This document shows positions 1 through 9,065 of a stretch of DNA of 64,000 nucleotides, one piece after another. The first letter of the stretch is position 1. Each line of letters begins with the position of its first letter. Source of the stretch: Aureimonas jatrophae (GTDB lineage Bacteria > Pseudomonadota > Alphaproteobacteria > Rhizobiales > Rhizobiaceae); contig NZ_FNIT01000003.1 in NCBI RefSeq assembly GCF_900104035.1, forward strand, positions 1-64,000, written 5' to 3'. A model generated the notes under the pieces. It was not told the origin of the DNA. It saw only the letters and a program-made list of their open reading frames with translations, and made no database searches. A program made the translations under genes and the position numbers.

Positions 1-1519
1 CCTTGCCGTGCGGGCCGGCGCGTGCCGCCTCGATCGCCGCGTTCAGCGCCAGAAGGTCGGTCTGGCGCGCGATCTCCTGCACGAGGCGCACCTTCTCGGC
101 GACCTCGGCCATCGAGGCCACGGCCTGCGTGGTGGCGCTGGCCACGTCCTCGGCCAGCGCGCGGGCCCGCACCGCCGTGCGCTCGGCCTGGGCCGCGTTG
201 TCGGCGTTCTGGCGCACGTTGCCCGACATCTCCTCGACCGCGGCCGAGGTCTGCTCGGAGGCCGCCGCCTGCTCGCTGGAGCCCGACGACAGCTGCTCGG
301 CGGTCGCCGCCGACTGGCGCGAGCCCGCCGCCACCTGCGCCGCCGAGCCGATCACGTCCGACACGATCTGCGACAGCTGAACGCTCATCGCATTCATCGA
401 CCGCAAGAGAGCGCCGATCTCGTCCTTGGACCGCACCTCGACGCGCTGTGAGACATCCCCCGAACCGATCGCGTCCGCAAGTTGAACAGCGTGCGCAAGC
501 CCCCTGGCGATCGACGTCGCGATCCAGAAAGCCGCCGCAGAGCCTGCAATGAGAGCAAACGCCAGGACCGCGATCAGGGCGTTCCGGGTCGACAGGTAGT
601 CCGCTTCGGTCGCCGCGCGCATGTCGTTCGCCGTCTTGGCTTCCGCTGCGACGAGATCCACGACCTTGGCGTTGACCGCGAGCGTCAGCGGACGAACCTG
701 ATTGATGGCGATGTCGGCGGCACGAGCGCTCGTGTTGGCCGTGCCCAGCTCGGAAATCTCGTCGAGAACCGCGATGACGTCGCCGCTCGCGGCGACCGTG
801 GCGCGAATGTCCTTGGCGTACGGCGACGAGCTGCCGGCGGCTTCGTAGTCCGTTAGATGTTGCCGGATCGATGCGCGACGCTGATCGTACGTGTCTCGCG
901 CGGCCTTCAGGCGACCGTCGTTCGTTTCCGCCACCGCCATGACGGCAAGGTATCGCAAGGTCTGCAGTTCGACGCGCAGATCGGCGTTGATGGTGCGCGC
1001 CGGACCGTCGTAGCCGCTCGACAACATCTTACCGCGCGTCGAGTCGAGCTGCTTGAGAAGATCGTCGCCGAGTTGGTGACCCTTCTCGGCATTAAGCTGA
1101 ACGGCGCGGGCGGACGCGTTCTGCTGCGACAGGTCCATCGCCTGAACAGCGATCGCCTCCCATTCTTCGAGTTGCTGAAGAATCGCATCCGTCGCTGCGG
1201 CCACGTTCGGTGCGGCCGCCCGGTATGCCGCGAGGTCAGCTTTGGTCTTGACGAAGGTTTCCTCGACGGTCTTGCGGCGGTCGGCCTTCAACGCGACGTC
1301 GTCGACCATCACCAAGGCGTTCAGCGAGCGGCCCATGGTCTCGACCTGCTTGGCAATCGTACCCAGGGCGACGGCTCGTTCGAAGGGGCCCTGCGCGAAG
1401 TTTCGCATCGTCTCGTTGGCGGCGCCCAGACTGGAAACGCCGAGGTAGCCCGACGCAGCGAGCATCACAAGAACGCCGCCGAAGGTGCCGGCCAGTTTGG
1501 TTTTGATGGTAAGGCGCAA
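1..1519 (-). CDS. Methyl-accepting chemotaxis protein (3' end cut by window edge)
   Basis: Chemoreceptor that passes an external signal through CheW/CheA to the flagellar motor; inner membrane. Reading leftward there is a basic N-terminus and a first membrane helix (GGVLVMLAASGYLG), then about 290 residues of mainly helical, Ala- and Gln-rich periplasmic sequence of the four-helix-bundle sensor kind. A second membrane helix follows (LIAVLAFALIAGSAAAFWIA), then a HAMP segment and the signalling domain. The highly conserved hairpin tip is visible as ARQTDLLALNAAIEAARAG. The last part of the signalling domain lies outside the window. No in-frame ATG fits; a TTG start directly before RLTIKTKLAG is my choice, with no clear Shine-Dalgarno. 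The ligand cannot be told. Confidence 0.9.
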   Translation of the reverse strand, partial: MRLTIKTKLAGTFGGVLVMLAASGYLGVSSLGAANETMRNFAQGPFERAVALGTIAKQVETMGRSLNALVMVDDVALKADRRKTVEETFVKTKADLAAYRAAAPNVAAATDAILQQLEEWEAIAVQAMDLSQQNASARAVQLNAEKGHQLGDDLLKQLDSTRGKMLSSGYDGPARTINADLRVELQTLRYLAVMAVAETNDGRLKAARDTYDQRRASIRQHLTDYEAAGSSSPYAKDIRATVAASGDVIAVLDEISELGTANTSARAADIAINQVRPLTLAVNAKVVDLVAAEAKTANDMRAATEADYLSTRNALIAVLAFALIAGSAAAFWIATSIARGLAHAVQLADAIGSGDVSQRVEVRSKDEIGALLRSMNAMSVQLSQIVSDVIGSAAQVAAGSRQSAATAEQLSSGSSEQAAASEQTSAAVEEMSGNVRQNADNAAQAERTAVRARALAEDVASATTQAVASMAEVAEKVRLVQEIARQTDLLALNAAIEAARAGPHGK

Positions 1520-1637
1520 GACGATGAACCCCGGACGGCTGCCCCCGCGTTCAGCGGGTCTCTCGGTTGACAGGACGTCCGGATCTTCGGCGTTCGGGCT
1601 TACTCCACGTTGTAGGAGTGTCTGCGTAAAAACACCT

Positions 1638-1672
1638 ATGCCTTGCTTGGTGGCGATGACATCGTAAGGCAT
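1638..1672. repeat. 7-bp inverted repeat in divergent MCP/fixL promoter region
   Basis: ATGCCTT and AAGGCAT face each other with 21 bases between the arms, in the only non-coding stretch between the divergent chemoreceptor and sensor-kinase genes. It could be an operator for one or both. It does not match the FixK/FNR box TTGAT-N4-ATCAA. A 7-bp match of this kind can arise by chance. Confidence 0.3.
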
Positions 1673-1779
1673 ACTCGCCATGCAAAACCTTGCGTCCGAG
1701 TGTCGGGATACGAAGACTGCCGACTGCTGCTTGCGCGCCGGGAACGAACGCTTGCGAATGTCGCGACCCAGGAACGGGT

Positions 1780-3768
1780 GTGACGATCCGAGGACGGGAG
1801 ACAGCGCCGATCGTGACTTCGATCGTTGACCGAGCCCGGCACGGTCTGGTGGACGCCCAAGCCGAACCGTTCACGCCAGAAGAGACCGCCAGCGCAGGTC
1901 TTCTCTTTTCGGCCATGATGGCGTCGAAGCAGCCGATGTTCCTGGCATGGGGGGCGGACGCCCAGCTATTCTACAACGACGCCTACAGCGCCTTCCTCGG
2001 CTCGAAGCATCCCGCGGCATCGGGACGACCCGTGCTGGAGGTTTGGTCCGAGATCGCCGACGAGATCAGACCCCTGATCGAGCGCGTCTACGCCGGTGAG
2101 GCGATCCGCATGGACGATATCGCCTTGACGATCGATCGCGGGCAGGGGCCGGAAGACGCTCACTTCGCCTTCTCCTACACGCCGGTCCGGGAGCCGGGCG
2201 GTCCGGTACTTGGGCTGTTCTGCACCTGCGCCGAGACAACGGAACAGGTGAAGGCTCTCAGGCTGAGGGACGCGGCGGAAGCGGCGCTACGCGAGAGCGA
2301 CGACAACTATCGGCATGTGGTCGCGCTCAGTCCGCAGATCCTTTGGGCCGCCGACGAGAACGGGCGGATCGTATCGGCGGGTCCGCGCTGGTTCGAGCTC
2401 ACAGGCATGACGGAGACGGAGGCGCTCGGCGACGGCTGGACGCGCATGCTCCATCCCGACGACATCGCGCCGACCATCGCCGCCTGGACGCAGTCGATCG
2501 AGATGCGCCATCCGGTCGATCTGGAATATCGTCTGCGCGTTCGCGACGGCCGCTATCGCTGGTTCCGGGCCTATGCCGCGCCGCGCATCGCCCATGATGG
2601 CTCCGTGCTGCGCTGGTACGGTCTCCTTGAAGACATCCACGAACGAAAGGTCGGCGAGGAGCATATTCGATCCATCCTCGAGACCGTTCCCGACGCCATG
2701 GTCGTGATCGATGAGGAGGGAGTGATCCGTTCGTTCTCGAAGGCGGCGGAGCGACTGTTCGGCCTCGAACGTGTCGCGGTAGTGGGCGAGAACGTGCGTC
2801 TTCTGATGCCCGAGCCCTACCGCAGCGGTCATGACAACTACCTCGACCGATACAAGGAGACCGGCGACCGGCGCGTCATAGGCATCGGTCGTGTGGTGCT
2901 CGGTCGTCGCCATGACGGGTCGACCTTTCCGATGGAATTGGCTGTGGGCGAGGTCGCAACCGGTGACGAGCGACTTTTCATCGGCTTCATACGGGATCTG
3001 ACCGAAAGCCGCCGCGCCGAGGAGCGCTTCAGTCAGCTCCAGGGCAAGCTTCTCCACATGTCCCGCTACACCGCGCTCGGCGAGATGGCGTCGGCGCTGG
3101 CCCACGAACTGAACCAGCCTTTGACGGCTGTCTCCAACTATCTGCGCGGATGCGCTCCCATCCTGTCGCGATTGCCGGGGCCGGACGGCGAACTCGTCGC
3201 TGAAGCCGTCGAGGAAGCGGCGGAACAGGCGATGCGAGCGGGCCGCATCATTCGGTCCATGCGGGAGTTCGTCACGCGCGGGGACAGCCGCCGCCAGAGC
3301 GAGGTTCTCGCCCAACTGATCGAAGAGGCGAGCGCGCTCGCCCTCGTCGGCGCCCGGGAAAAAGGCGTGCGGACCATCTTCCGTCTTGATCCGATGCTTC
3401 CCAAGGTATGGGTCGACCGTATCCAGATCCAGCAGGTCCTTCTGAACCTCATCCGGAATGCCGTCGAGGCAATGGACGGTTCATCGCGGCGGGAACTCAC
3501 GATCACCGCGATCCCGGCGGATCGTGACCTCGTGGAGATCCTAATCGCCGATACGGGTCCTGGGCTCGATCCGGAGGCGGCCGAGAAGCTGTTTCAGCCG
3601 TTCAACACGACGAAGCGCGACGGGATGGGGGTCGGTCTTTCCATCTCCCGAACGATCGTCGAGGCGCATGGCGGTCAGATCGCCATGCAGCCGAACCCGG
3701 GCGGTGGCACCGTCTTCCGCTTCACGCTGCGGCGTTCCCCCTTGCACGAGATCGTCCATGCCCATTGA
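1780..3768 (+). CDS. fixL: FixL-like PAS sensor histidine kinase
   Basis: Cytoplasmic sensor kinase that should phosphorylate the FixJ-type regulator encoded next. There are no membrane helices. Three PAS domains are visible: about residues 30-165, 175-295 (with a PAC motif ending in DIHERK) and 300-425. They are followed by HisKA with His442 in AHELNQPLTA, and a HATPase with NAVEAMDG, DTGPGL and GMGVGLS boxes. The third PAS closely resembles the FixL heme domain. The position of the axial heme histidine (H200 in Bradyrhizobium FixL) is occupied by His351 in YRSGHDNYLDRY, and the distal arginine (R220) by Arg371 in VIGIGRVV, with the same spacing of 20. Oxygen sensing is therefore plausible but inferred. 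The GTG start follows an AGGA box; GTG at 1813 is an alternative. It overlaps the regulator gene by 11 nt. Confidence 0.87.
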   Translation: MTIRGRETAPIVTSIVDRARHGLVDAQAEPFTPEETASAGLLFSAMMASKQPMFLAWGADAQLFYNDAYSAFLGSKHPAASGRPVLEVWSEIADEIRPLIERVYAGEAIRMDDIALTIDRGQGPEDAHFAFSYTPVREPGGPVLGLFCTCAETTEQVKALRLRDAAEAALRESDDNYRHVVALSPQILWAADENGRIVSAGPRWFELTGMTETEALGDGWTRMLHPDDIAPTIAAWTQSIEMRHPVDLEYRLRVRDGRYRWFRAYAAPRIAHDGSVLRWYGLLEDIHERKVGEEHIRSILETVPDAMVVIDEEGVIRSFSKAAERLFGLERVAVVGENVRLLMPEPYRSGHDNYLDRYKETGDRRVIGIGRVVLGRRHDGSTFPMELAVGEVATGDERLFIGFIRDLTESRRAEERFSQLQGKLLHMSRYTALGEMASALAHELNQPLTAVSNYLRGCAPILSRLPGPDGELVAEAVEEAAEQAMRAGRIIRSMREFVTRGDSRRQSEVLAQLIEEASALALVGAREKGVRTIFRLDPMLPKVWVDRIQIQQVLLNLIRNAVEAMDGSSRRELTITAIPADRDLVEILIADTGPGLDPEAAEKLFQPFNTTKRDGMGVGLSISRTIVEAHGGQIAMQPNPGGGTVFRFTLRRSPLHEIVHAH

Positions 3769-4369
3769 TCCTGCCGTCCATGTCATCGACGACGACAAGG
3801 CAGTCCGCCGTTCGATCGCCTTTCTCCTGTCCGCGAACGGGCTTCCCGTACGGATCTACGAGTCCGGACGAAACTTCCTGGATCTCCTGGAGCCGGATGT
3901 CGCCGGCTGCGCGCTTTGCGATGTCCGCATGCCCGGGATGGACGGCATCGAGCTTCTGCGCGAGGTGCGTCGCCGCGACATCGCGCTGCCCTTCGTGGTG
4001 ATGACCGGCCATGCCGATGTCGCGATGGCGGTGCAGGCGATGAAGGCCGGCGCGCTGGACTTCATCGAGAAGCCCTTCGAGGACCAGGCGCTGATCGCGC
4101 TCTTGCGCGAGGGCATGGAGCGCGGCCAGGCCGAGGGGCAGCGCACGCGGCGACGGGCGGCTCTCGAGGAGCGGCTCGGCCGTCTGACCCCTCGCGAGCG
4201 GCAGGTTCTCGAACTCGTCGCCGCCGGCAAGCAGAACAAGATCATCGCCCACGAACTCGGCATCAGTCCGCGCACCGTCGAAGTGCATCGCGCCAATCTG
4301 ATCGAGAAGGTGGAAGCGAAAAGCACGTCCGATCTGATCGCGATCGTTCTGGAACGTTCGCAAACCTAG
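3758..4369 (+). CDS. fixJ: FixJ-type response regulator, receiver plus LuxR-type HTH
   Basis: Two-component transcription regulator of 203 residues, the usual FixJ length. The receiver domain has the acidic cluster DDD at 11-13, phospho-acceptor Asp55 in CDVRMPGMDG, Thr83 in MTGH and Lys105 in EKPF. The C-terminal domain has the LuxR/FixJ helix-turn-helix: LTPRERQVLELVAAGKQNK followed by ISPRTVEVHRANL. The ATG lies inside the end of the kinase gene, so translation is probably coupled. FixJ proteins typically activate fixK and microaerobic respiratory genes, but no target genes or nif/fix genes lie in this window. The regulon is therefore unknown. Confidence 0.9.
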   Translation: MPIDPAVHVIDDDKAVRRSIAFLLSANGLPVRIYESGRNFLDLLEPDVAGCALCDVRMPGMDGIELLREVRRRDIALPFVVMTGHADVAMAVQAMKAGALDFIEKPFEDQALIALLREGMERGQAEGQRTRRRAALEERLGRLTPRERQVLELVAAGKQNKIIAHELGISPRTVEVHRANLIEKVEAKSTSDLIAIVLERSQT

Positions 4370-4389
4370 CGTGGCGTCGTGCTCCACCC

Positions 4390-5196
4390 TCAATGCGCCG
4401 GCGGGGCGCATTCTCCGGCTTCGATGCGAACCGACAGGACATTGCCGGGCGGGGGCAGGGGACAGACCGCAAAGTCCGTAAAGGCGCAGGGTGGGCTGAC
4501 CGCCCGGTTGAAATCGAGACGGATCGTCGTGTCCGTCACGTCCTCGCCGAACAGGAAGCGCGCGGCCGCATAGGTCTTACCTGTCCGCGCCGTGGCATCG
4601 CGGAAGACGAACTGGGGTCGATCCGGCGATCCGTGGGTCGCGAGCAACTCGAAACGCTGTCCCCCATGCTCGAACACCGCCTTATGGGTGGCCTCGACCT
4701 CGGTGCGAATGCTGCGGCTCGTGTCGATCTCGACGGTATGGGGCGCATCCAACCGGACCCATTGGGCATCGATGCACCAGGACGGATCGAACGGCAAGGT
4801 TTCGAGGCGCGGACGCTGCTCGTCCGGCATAGGCCGCGTGTCGCGCACGCGCAGCGCATTCTCGCCGTTGAGGGTCGTCACCTCGAGAAGCAGCGGGCCG
4901 CTCGTAAAGCGCGGTGGCGCAGACTTCGACAGCGCCAACTGCTGTTCGGGTCCGCCGTCCGCCGGTCGGTAGCGCACATCCGATCCGTTCTGCAGAAGCG
5001 TTCCGACCCGCTCCGGTCCGGACGGCAGGACGATGTCGTTGTCCGGTCCGCTGCCGATCCGTATCGCGCCGTCCTCCAGCGGGTAGCGTCCGATGATGTT
5101 GAGCCAGCCGTCGGGCGCGGCCAGCGCGTCCATCCGGCGCTGGCGCCAGGCGCGAAACTCCGCTTCGAGCGTTGCCGTGGTTGAATCCGGGCGCAT
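4390..5196 (-). CDS. DUF1684 family protein
   Basis: Conserved protein of unknown function, 268 residues, apparently soluble and without a signal peptide. The family hallmark is the C-terminal block: GKTYAAARFLFGED, then VTDTTIRLDFNRAVSPPCAF, then TDFAVCPLPPPGN and a closing I-x-AGE. The N-terminal third (GWLNIIGRYPLEDGAIRIGS) is the other typical DUF1684 element. The ATG chosen sits 8 nt after AGAGG; an in-frame start 15 codons upstream lacks such a site. It is convergent with the FixJ gene, 20 bp apart. The conserved Cys and Asn-Arg pair look like functional residues, but no reaction is known to me. Confidence 0.8.
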   Translation of the reverse strand: MRPDSTTATLEAEFRAWRQRRMDALAAPDGWLNIIGRYPLEDGAIRIGSGPDNDIVLPSGPERVGTLLQNGSDVRYRPADGGPEQQLALSKSAPPRFTSGPLLLEVTTLNGENALRVRDTRPMPDEQRPRLETLPFDPSWCIDAQWVRLDAPHTVEIDTSRSIRTEVEATHKAVFEHGGQRFELLATHGSPDRPQFVFRDATARTGKTYAAARFLFGEDVTDTTIRLDFNRAVSPPCAFTDFAVCPLPPPGNVLSVRIEAGECAPPAH

Positions 5197-5357
5197 CGGC
5201 CAAACCTCTTTCGCTGTCGAACGGGTACCGGCACCACCCATGTCGGCGACCGTTGTCGCTCATCCATTCCGAACCGGAACCGCGATCCGCTCATCGATCG
5301 CGCTACGCCAAGCGATGTTCGATCAAGGGAAGGGCGGACGACCGCTGGTGTTCAGGA

Positions 5358-5447
5358 TGGCGGAGAGGATGGGATTCGAACCCACGATACGGTCTCCCGT
5401 ATACTCCCTTAGCAGGGGAGCGCCTTCGACCACTCGGCCACCTCTCC
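5358..5447 (-). tRNA. tRNA-Ser (anticodon GCU)
   Basis: A 90-nt class II tRNA on the minus strand. The acceptor arms GGAGAGG and CCTCTCC pair perfectly, with discriminator G and an encoded CCA. The D-arm begins TGGCCGAGTGG, as in bacterial tRNA-Ser. The anticodon stem-loop is CTCCC-CTGCTAA-GGGAG with anticodon GCU (codons AGC/AGU). A long variable arm (TACGGGAGACCGTA) and the T-arm GGGTTCGAATCCC follow. All stems form, so it should be functional. Confidence 0.97.
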
Positions 5448-5609
5448 GGTCCGGTTGAGGTACCGGAAGGCGGCGCTTTGTTCAAGGGGAAGCAGAAGAG
5501 GCGTGCCGCCAAATCTCCGCACCGCTCGTGGCGACCGACTGACCACGCTCTGGGCGCGACACAGAGCCTTGTTCTTGCTGGAGATTGTTGTTGGGAATGA
5601 GGTCCGCTA

Positions 5610-7022
5610 ATGCTGGGCCGACGTTTGTCAATCGTGCCCGAACCGAAAGCTTCGTTCCGAATGCGTTCCAGAACCGCGCTGATCGCTCTTTTCGTCCTGC
5701 TGGCGGCTGCCGCCTGGGGCTGGCGCGCCGGGGTCGTGGACACGCGCGGCGACCGCGCGGACGGGACGTCGACGCCGGCCGTTTCGGCGCTTGCGCCACA
5801 AGCTAGCAATCAGGCGCCATCGGTGGTGTCGCCTGCGGCGGTGCCTGCGGGCCAAGCTGCACCTGCCGGCACGCCGGCGGATCAGAAAGCTGCCGCGGAA
5901 GTGGCCGGTCAGGCCTCGCCGGCAACGCCGACCTTCGATGTGGTCCGCGTCGAACCCGACGGATCGACGGTTGTTGCGGGGCGCGCCAAGCCCGGTGAGA
6001 CGGTGACCCTGCGCAATGGGGGCGACGCGCTGGCCGAGACCAAGGCGACCGCGACCGGCGATTTCGTTCTCGATCTGACGCTGCCTGCCGGCGAGCATCG
6101 TCTTCGCCTGTCGGACGCGGGCAATGCGCTGTCGCAGGATGCGGCCGTCGTCAGCGTTCCCGCACCGGGGCGACCGAACGATCTCCTGGTCATGATGGAT
6201 CGTCCCGGCCAGCCGACGGAGATCCTCGCCAGCCCGTCGCGTCCGCAACCGGACGAGGTCGCTCCCACGGCGCCGGTTTCGAAGCCGGACACGCAGGTTG
6301 CTTCGGCCGTCGACAAGCCGGTGCCGACGGTCGCGACCCCGCAGGCGGGGCAAGAGGCCCGCCCGCAGTCGACCCTGGGCGTCGAGGCCGTCGAGGTCGA
6401 GAACCGTCGCCTGTCGGTCGCCGGAGCGGCGCCGGAAGGCTCGCGCCTTAATGTGTATCTCGACGACAAGTTGGTCGGACAGGCGGGCGGAACCGCCGAC
6501 GAGCGCTTCATCGCCAACGCCATGGCCGATGTCTCGGTCGGATCGCATGTCGTTCGCATCGACGAGATCGGGCCGGACGGCAGCGTGGTGGCGCGGGCCG
6601 AGGTCCCGTTCAATCGGCCCGACGAGAACAGCATGGCGGCGATCGCGCCAAGCGCGCCGATCGCGGAAGCGCAGAGCCCCGTGGCGGATGCGCCGACCGT
6701 GGCGGACGCATCCGTGGCAAGCCAGCGGCCTTCGACGGACGCGACAGGTCCGACGCCGGCAGACAGCCGCGACGAGCCGAGCGGCGTTGCGACGGCCGGA
6801 CCGTTGACCGTCGTCCAGCCCGCTCTCCAGGCCACGCAGGCCAAGGTCATCATCCGGCGCGGTGATACGCTCTGGCGCATCTCGCGTCGCGCCTATGGGC
6901 AGGGTGTCCGCTATACCGTCATCTACCTGGCGAACGGCGATCAGATCCGGAACCCCAATCGCATCTATCCGGGGCAGGTGTTCCGCATGCCGGACGATGG
7001 CGGGCGTCCGCCCCGCACCTGA
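5610..7022 (+). CDS. Membrane-anchored LysM protein with two Ig-like repeats
   Basis: A 470-residue envelope protein, function unknown. One N-terminal membrane helix (about residues 21-40, LIALFVLLAAAAWGW) acts as anchor or uncleaved signal. A long Ala/Pro/Val-rich linker, probably disordered, follows. Two short beta-rich Ig-like modules are seen at about 110-170 (VVRVEPDGSTVVAGRAKPGE) and 260-330 (AVEVENRRLSVAGAAPEGS). A C-terminal LysM (about 412-460, VIIRRGDTLWRISRRAYGQG) should bind peptidoglycan. The two Ig-like modules share the pattern of a short beta strand, a G-x-A/AP turn and GEH/GSH-R near the end, suggesting duplication. The start has GAGG 8 nt upstream. The Atm1 exporter follows on the same strand. 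Confidence 0.85.
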   Translation: MLGRRLSIVPEPKASFRMRSRTALIALFVLLAAAAWGWRAGVVDTRGDRADGTSTPAVSALAPQASNQAPSVVSPAAVPAGQAAPAGTPADQKAAAEVAGQASPATPTFDVVRVEPDGSTVVAGRAKPGETVTLRNGGDALAETKATATGDFVLDLTLPAGEHRLRLSDAGNALSQDAAVVSVPAPGRPNDLLVMMDRPGQPTEILASPSRPQPDEVAPTAPVSKPDTQVASAVDKPVPTVATPQAGQEARPQSTLGVEAVEVENRRLSVAGAAPEGSRLNVYLDDKLVGQAGGTADERFIANAMADVSVGSHVVRIDEIGPDGSVVARAEVPFNRPDENSMAAIAPSAPIAEAQSPVADAPTVADASVASQRPSTDATGPTPADSRDEPSGVATAGPLTVVQPALQATQAKVIIRRGDTLWRISRRAYGQGVRYTVIYLANGDQIRNPNRIYPGQVFRMPDDGGRPPRT

Positions 7023-7172
7023 TGGTCAGCGGACGGGAATGGTTCGTCGCACTGGCGATCCGGGGCGCGGAGGACTAGAACGCCTCCAGACAAGGTGGGC
7101 TCCGATCGAGGGCCCGCACGCCGCTCCCGCCGATCGAGGCTGGCGCGGCGCCCTCCATTCCGGACATCCCCT

Positions 7173-9065
7173 GTGGCGAACCAGCAAGACACCGTATCGG
7201 GCGACGGCGCCGCCATGTGGCGAACGCTGCGCAACCTGTGGCCCTACATGTGGCCAAAGGAGCGCCCTGACCTCCAACGCCGCGTCTTGTGGGCGACCTT
7301 CTACCTCGTGCTGGCCAAGCTTCTGACGGTCGGCATCCCCTATTTCTTCAAGTGGGCGACCGATGCGCTGGACGGCGCGAACTCGGCGCGCGAATGGCTG
7401 CCGATCGTCCTGACCGGCGCGGTCACGCTGGTTGTCGCCTACAACGTCGCGCGCGTCGTCTCGGTCGCCTTGAACCAGTTGCGCGACTCGCTGTTTGCCA
7501 GCGTCGGCCAGTATGCGGTGCGCATCCTTGCCTTCCGCACCTTCGTCCACATGCATCAGTTGTCGCTGCGCTTCCATCTGGAGCGCCGCACGGGCGGTCT
7601 CAGCCGCATCATCGAGCGCGGCACGAAGGGCATCGAAACGATCGTTCGGTTCACGATCCTCAACACGGTCCCGACGCTTCTGGAATTCGCCCTGACCGCG
7701 GCGATCTTCGGCTTCACCTACGGCGTTTCCTATCTGGTCGTCGTGACCGCGACGGTCGTCCTCTACGGCTGGTTCACGATCAAGGCGAGCGATTGGCGCA
7801 TCGCGATCCGCCGCGAGATGAACGACTCCGACACCGACGCCAATACCAAGGCGATCGACTCGCTCCTCAACTTCGAGACCGTCAAATACTTCGGCAACGA
7901 GGGCATGGAGGCCGAGCGCTTCGACCGCTCGATGGCACGCTACGAGAAGGCCGCCACGCAGACCTGGACCTCGCTCGGATGGCTGAACTTCGGCCAGGGC
8001 GTGATCTTCTCCGCTGGCATGGGCACCGCCATGGTCATGTCGGCGCTTGAGGTTCGTGCCGGCACGCAGACGCTCGGCGACTTCGTGTTCATCAACGCCC
8101 TGCTCATGCAGTTGTCGATCCCGCTGAACTTCATCGGCTTCGTCTATCGCGAGATCCGGCAGGGCCTCACCGATATGGAGGAGATGTTCCGTCTGCTCGG
8201 CATCCGTCAGGAGGTGACCGACCGGGCGGGAGCGTCGGACCTTCAGGTCACGGCCGGCGCGATCCGCTTCGAGGACGTTCGTTTCGCCTATGACCCGGAG
8301 CGACCGATCCTGCGTGGCGTCTCGTTCGAGGTTCCGGCCGGCAAGTCGGTGGCCATCGTCGGACCATCGGGCGCCGGCAAGTCCACGATCTCCCGCCTCC
8401 TGTTCCGCTTCTACGATGTCCAGGGCGGACGCATCCTGATCGACGGGCAGGACATCGCGTCCGTCACGCAAGCCAGCGTGCGAAAGGCGATCGGGATCGT
8501 GCCGCAGGATACGGTGCTCTTCAACGACACCATCAGCTACAACATCCGGTATGGTCGTATCGACGCGAGCGAGGACGACGTGCGGCGGGCGGCAGACCTC
8601 GCGCAGATCTCCGGCTTCATCGAAATGCTGCCCGACGGCTTCTCCACCATGGTCGGCGAGCGAGGCCTGAAGCTCTCGGGCGGCGAGAAGCAGCGCGTCG
8701 CCATCGCACGGACGATCCTCAAAAGCCCGCCGATCCTCGTTCTGGACGAGGCGACATCGGCGCTCGATACGCACACGGAGCAGGACATCCAAAGCGCCCT
8801 GCAACTCGTGTCCCAGCGTCGCACCACGCTCACCATCGCCCATCGCCTGTCGACCATCGTCGACGCGGACGAGATCCTGGTGCTGCGAGCGGGTGAGATC
8901 GTTGAACGGGGCACCCATCGCGACCTTCTGCAACAGAGCGGCCTTTACTCGGAACTTTGGACGATGCAGCGCGAGGAAAGCGAGGCCGAGGAAGCGTTGA
9001 AGCGGGTCCGGCAGGCCGAACGGGCCGGGAACGCACCCATGCGAGCCGACACGCAGCCGGCCTGA
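7173..9065 (+). CDS. Atm1/HMT-type ABC exporter (half transporter)
   Basis: Inner-membrane ABC exporter, membrane domain and ATPase fused, acting as a homodimer. Members of the Atm1 class export glutathione-bound sulfur or metal species. The transmembrane domain covers about residues 30-330. The nucleotide-binding domain has Walker [10 protein letters not shown] (Lys403), Q-loop VPQDTVLF, signature LSGGE (501-505), Walker B ILVLDE (Asp525, Glu526) and H-loop His557. The Atm1-like run YNVARVVSVALNQLRD and the HLERRTGGLSRIIERG segment before the coupling region support this subgroup over lipid exporters. The start is uncertain: GTG before ANQQD was chosen, while a GTG 78 nt upstream and an ATG 42 nt downstream are also in frame. 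Confidence 0.88.
   Translation: MANQQDTVSGDGAAMWRTLRNLWPYMWPKERPDLQRRVLWATFYLVLAKLLTVGIPYFFKWATDALDGANSAREWLPIVLTGAVTLVVAYNVARVVSVALNQLRDSLFASVGQYAVRILAFRTFVHMHQLSLRFHLERRTGGLSRIIERGTKGIETIVRFTILNTVPTLLEFALTAAIFGFTYGVSYLVVVTATVVLYGWFTIKASDWRIAIRREMNDSDTDANTKAIDSLLNFETVKYFGNEGMEAERFDRSMARYEKAATQTWTSLGWLNFGQGVIFSAGMGTAMVMSALEVRAGTQTLGDFVFINALLMQLSIPLNFIGFVYREIRQGLTDMEEMFRLLGIRQEVTDRAGASDLQVTAGAIRFEDVRFAYDPERPILRGVSFEVPAGKSVAIVGPSGAGKSTISRLLFRFYDVQGGRILIDGQDIASVTQASVRKAIGIVPQDTVLFNDTISYNIRYGRIDASEDDVRRAADLAQISGFIEMLPDGFSTMVGERGLKLSGGEKQRVAIARTILKSPPILVLDEATSALDTHTEQDIQSALQLVSQRRTTLTIAHRLSTIVDADEILVLRAGEIVERGTHRDLLQQSGLYSELWTMQREESEAEEALKRVRQAERAGNAPMRADTQPA

Noticed and set aside
2821-2892. Kinase PAS judged heme-free because Arg replaces a His before VIGIGR
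   Set aside because: Aligning with Bradyrhizobium FixL places the axial ligand (H200) at the earlier His in YRSGHDNY, which is conserved; the changed position corresponds to H214, which is not the ligand.
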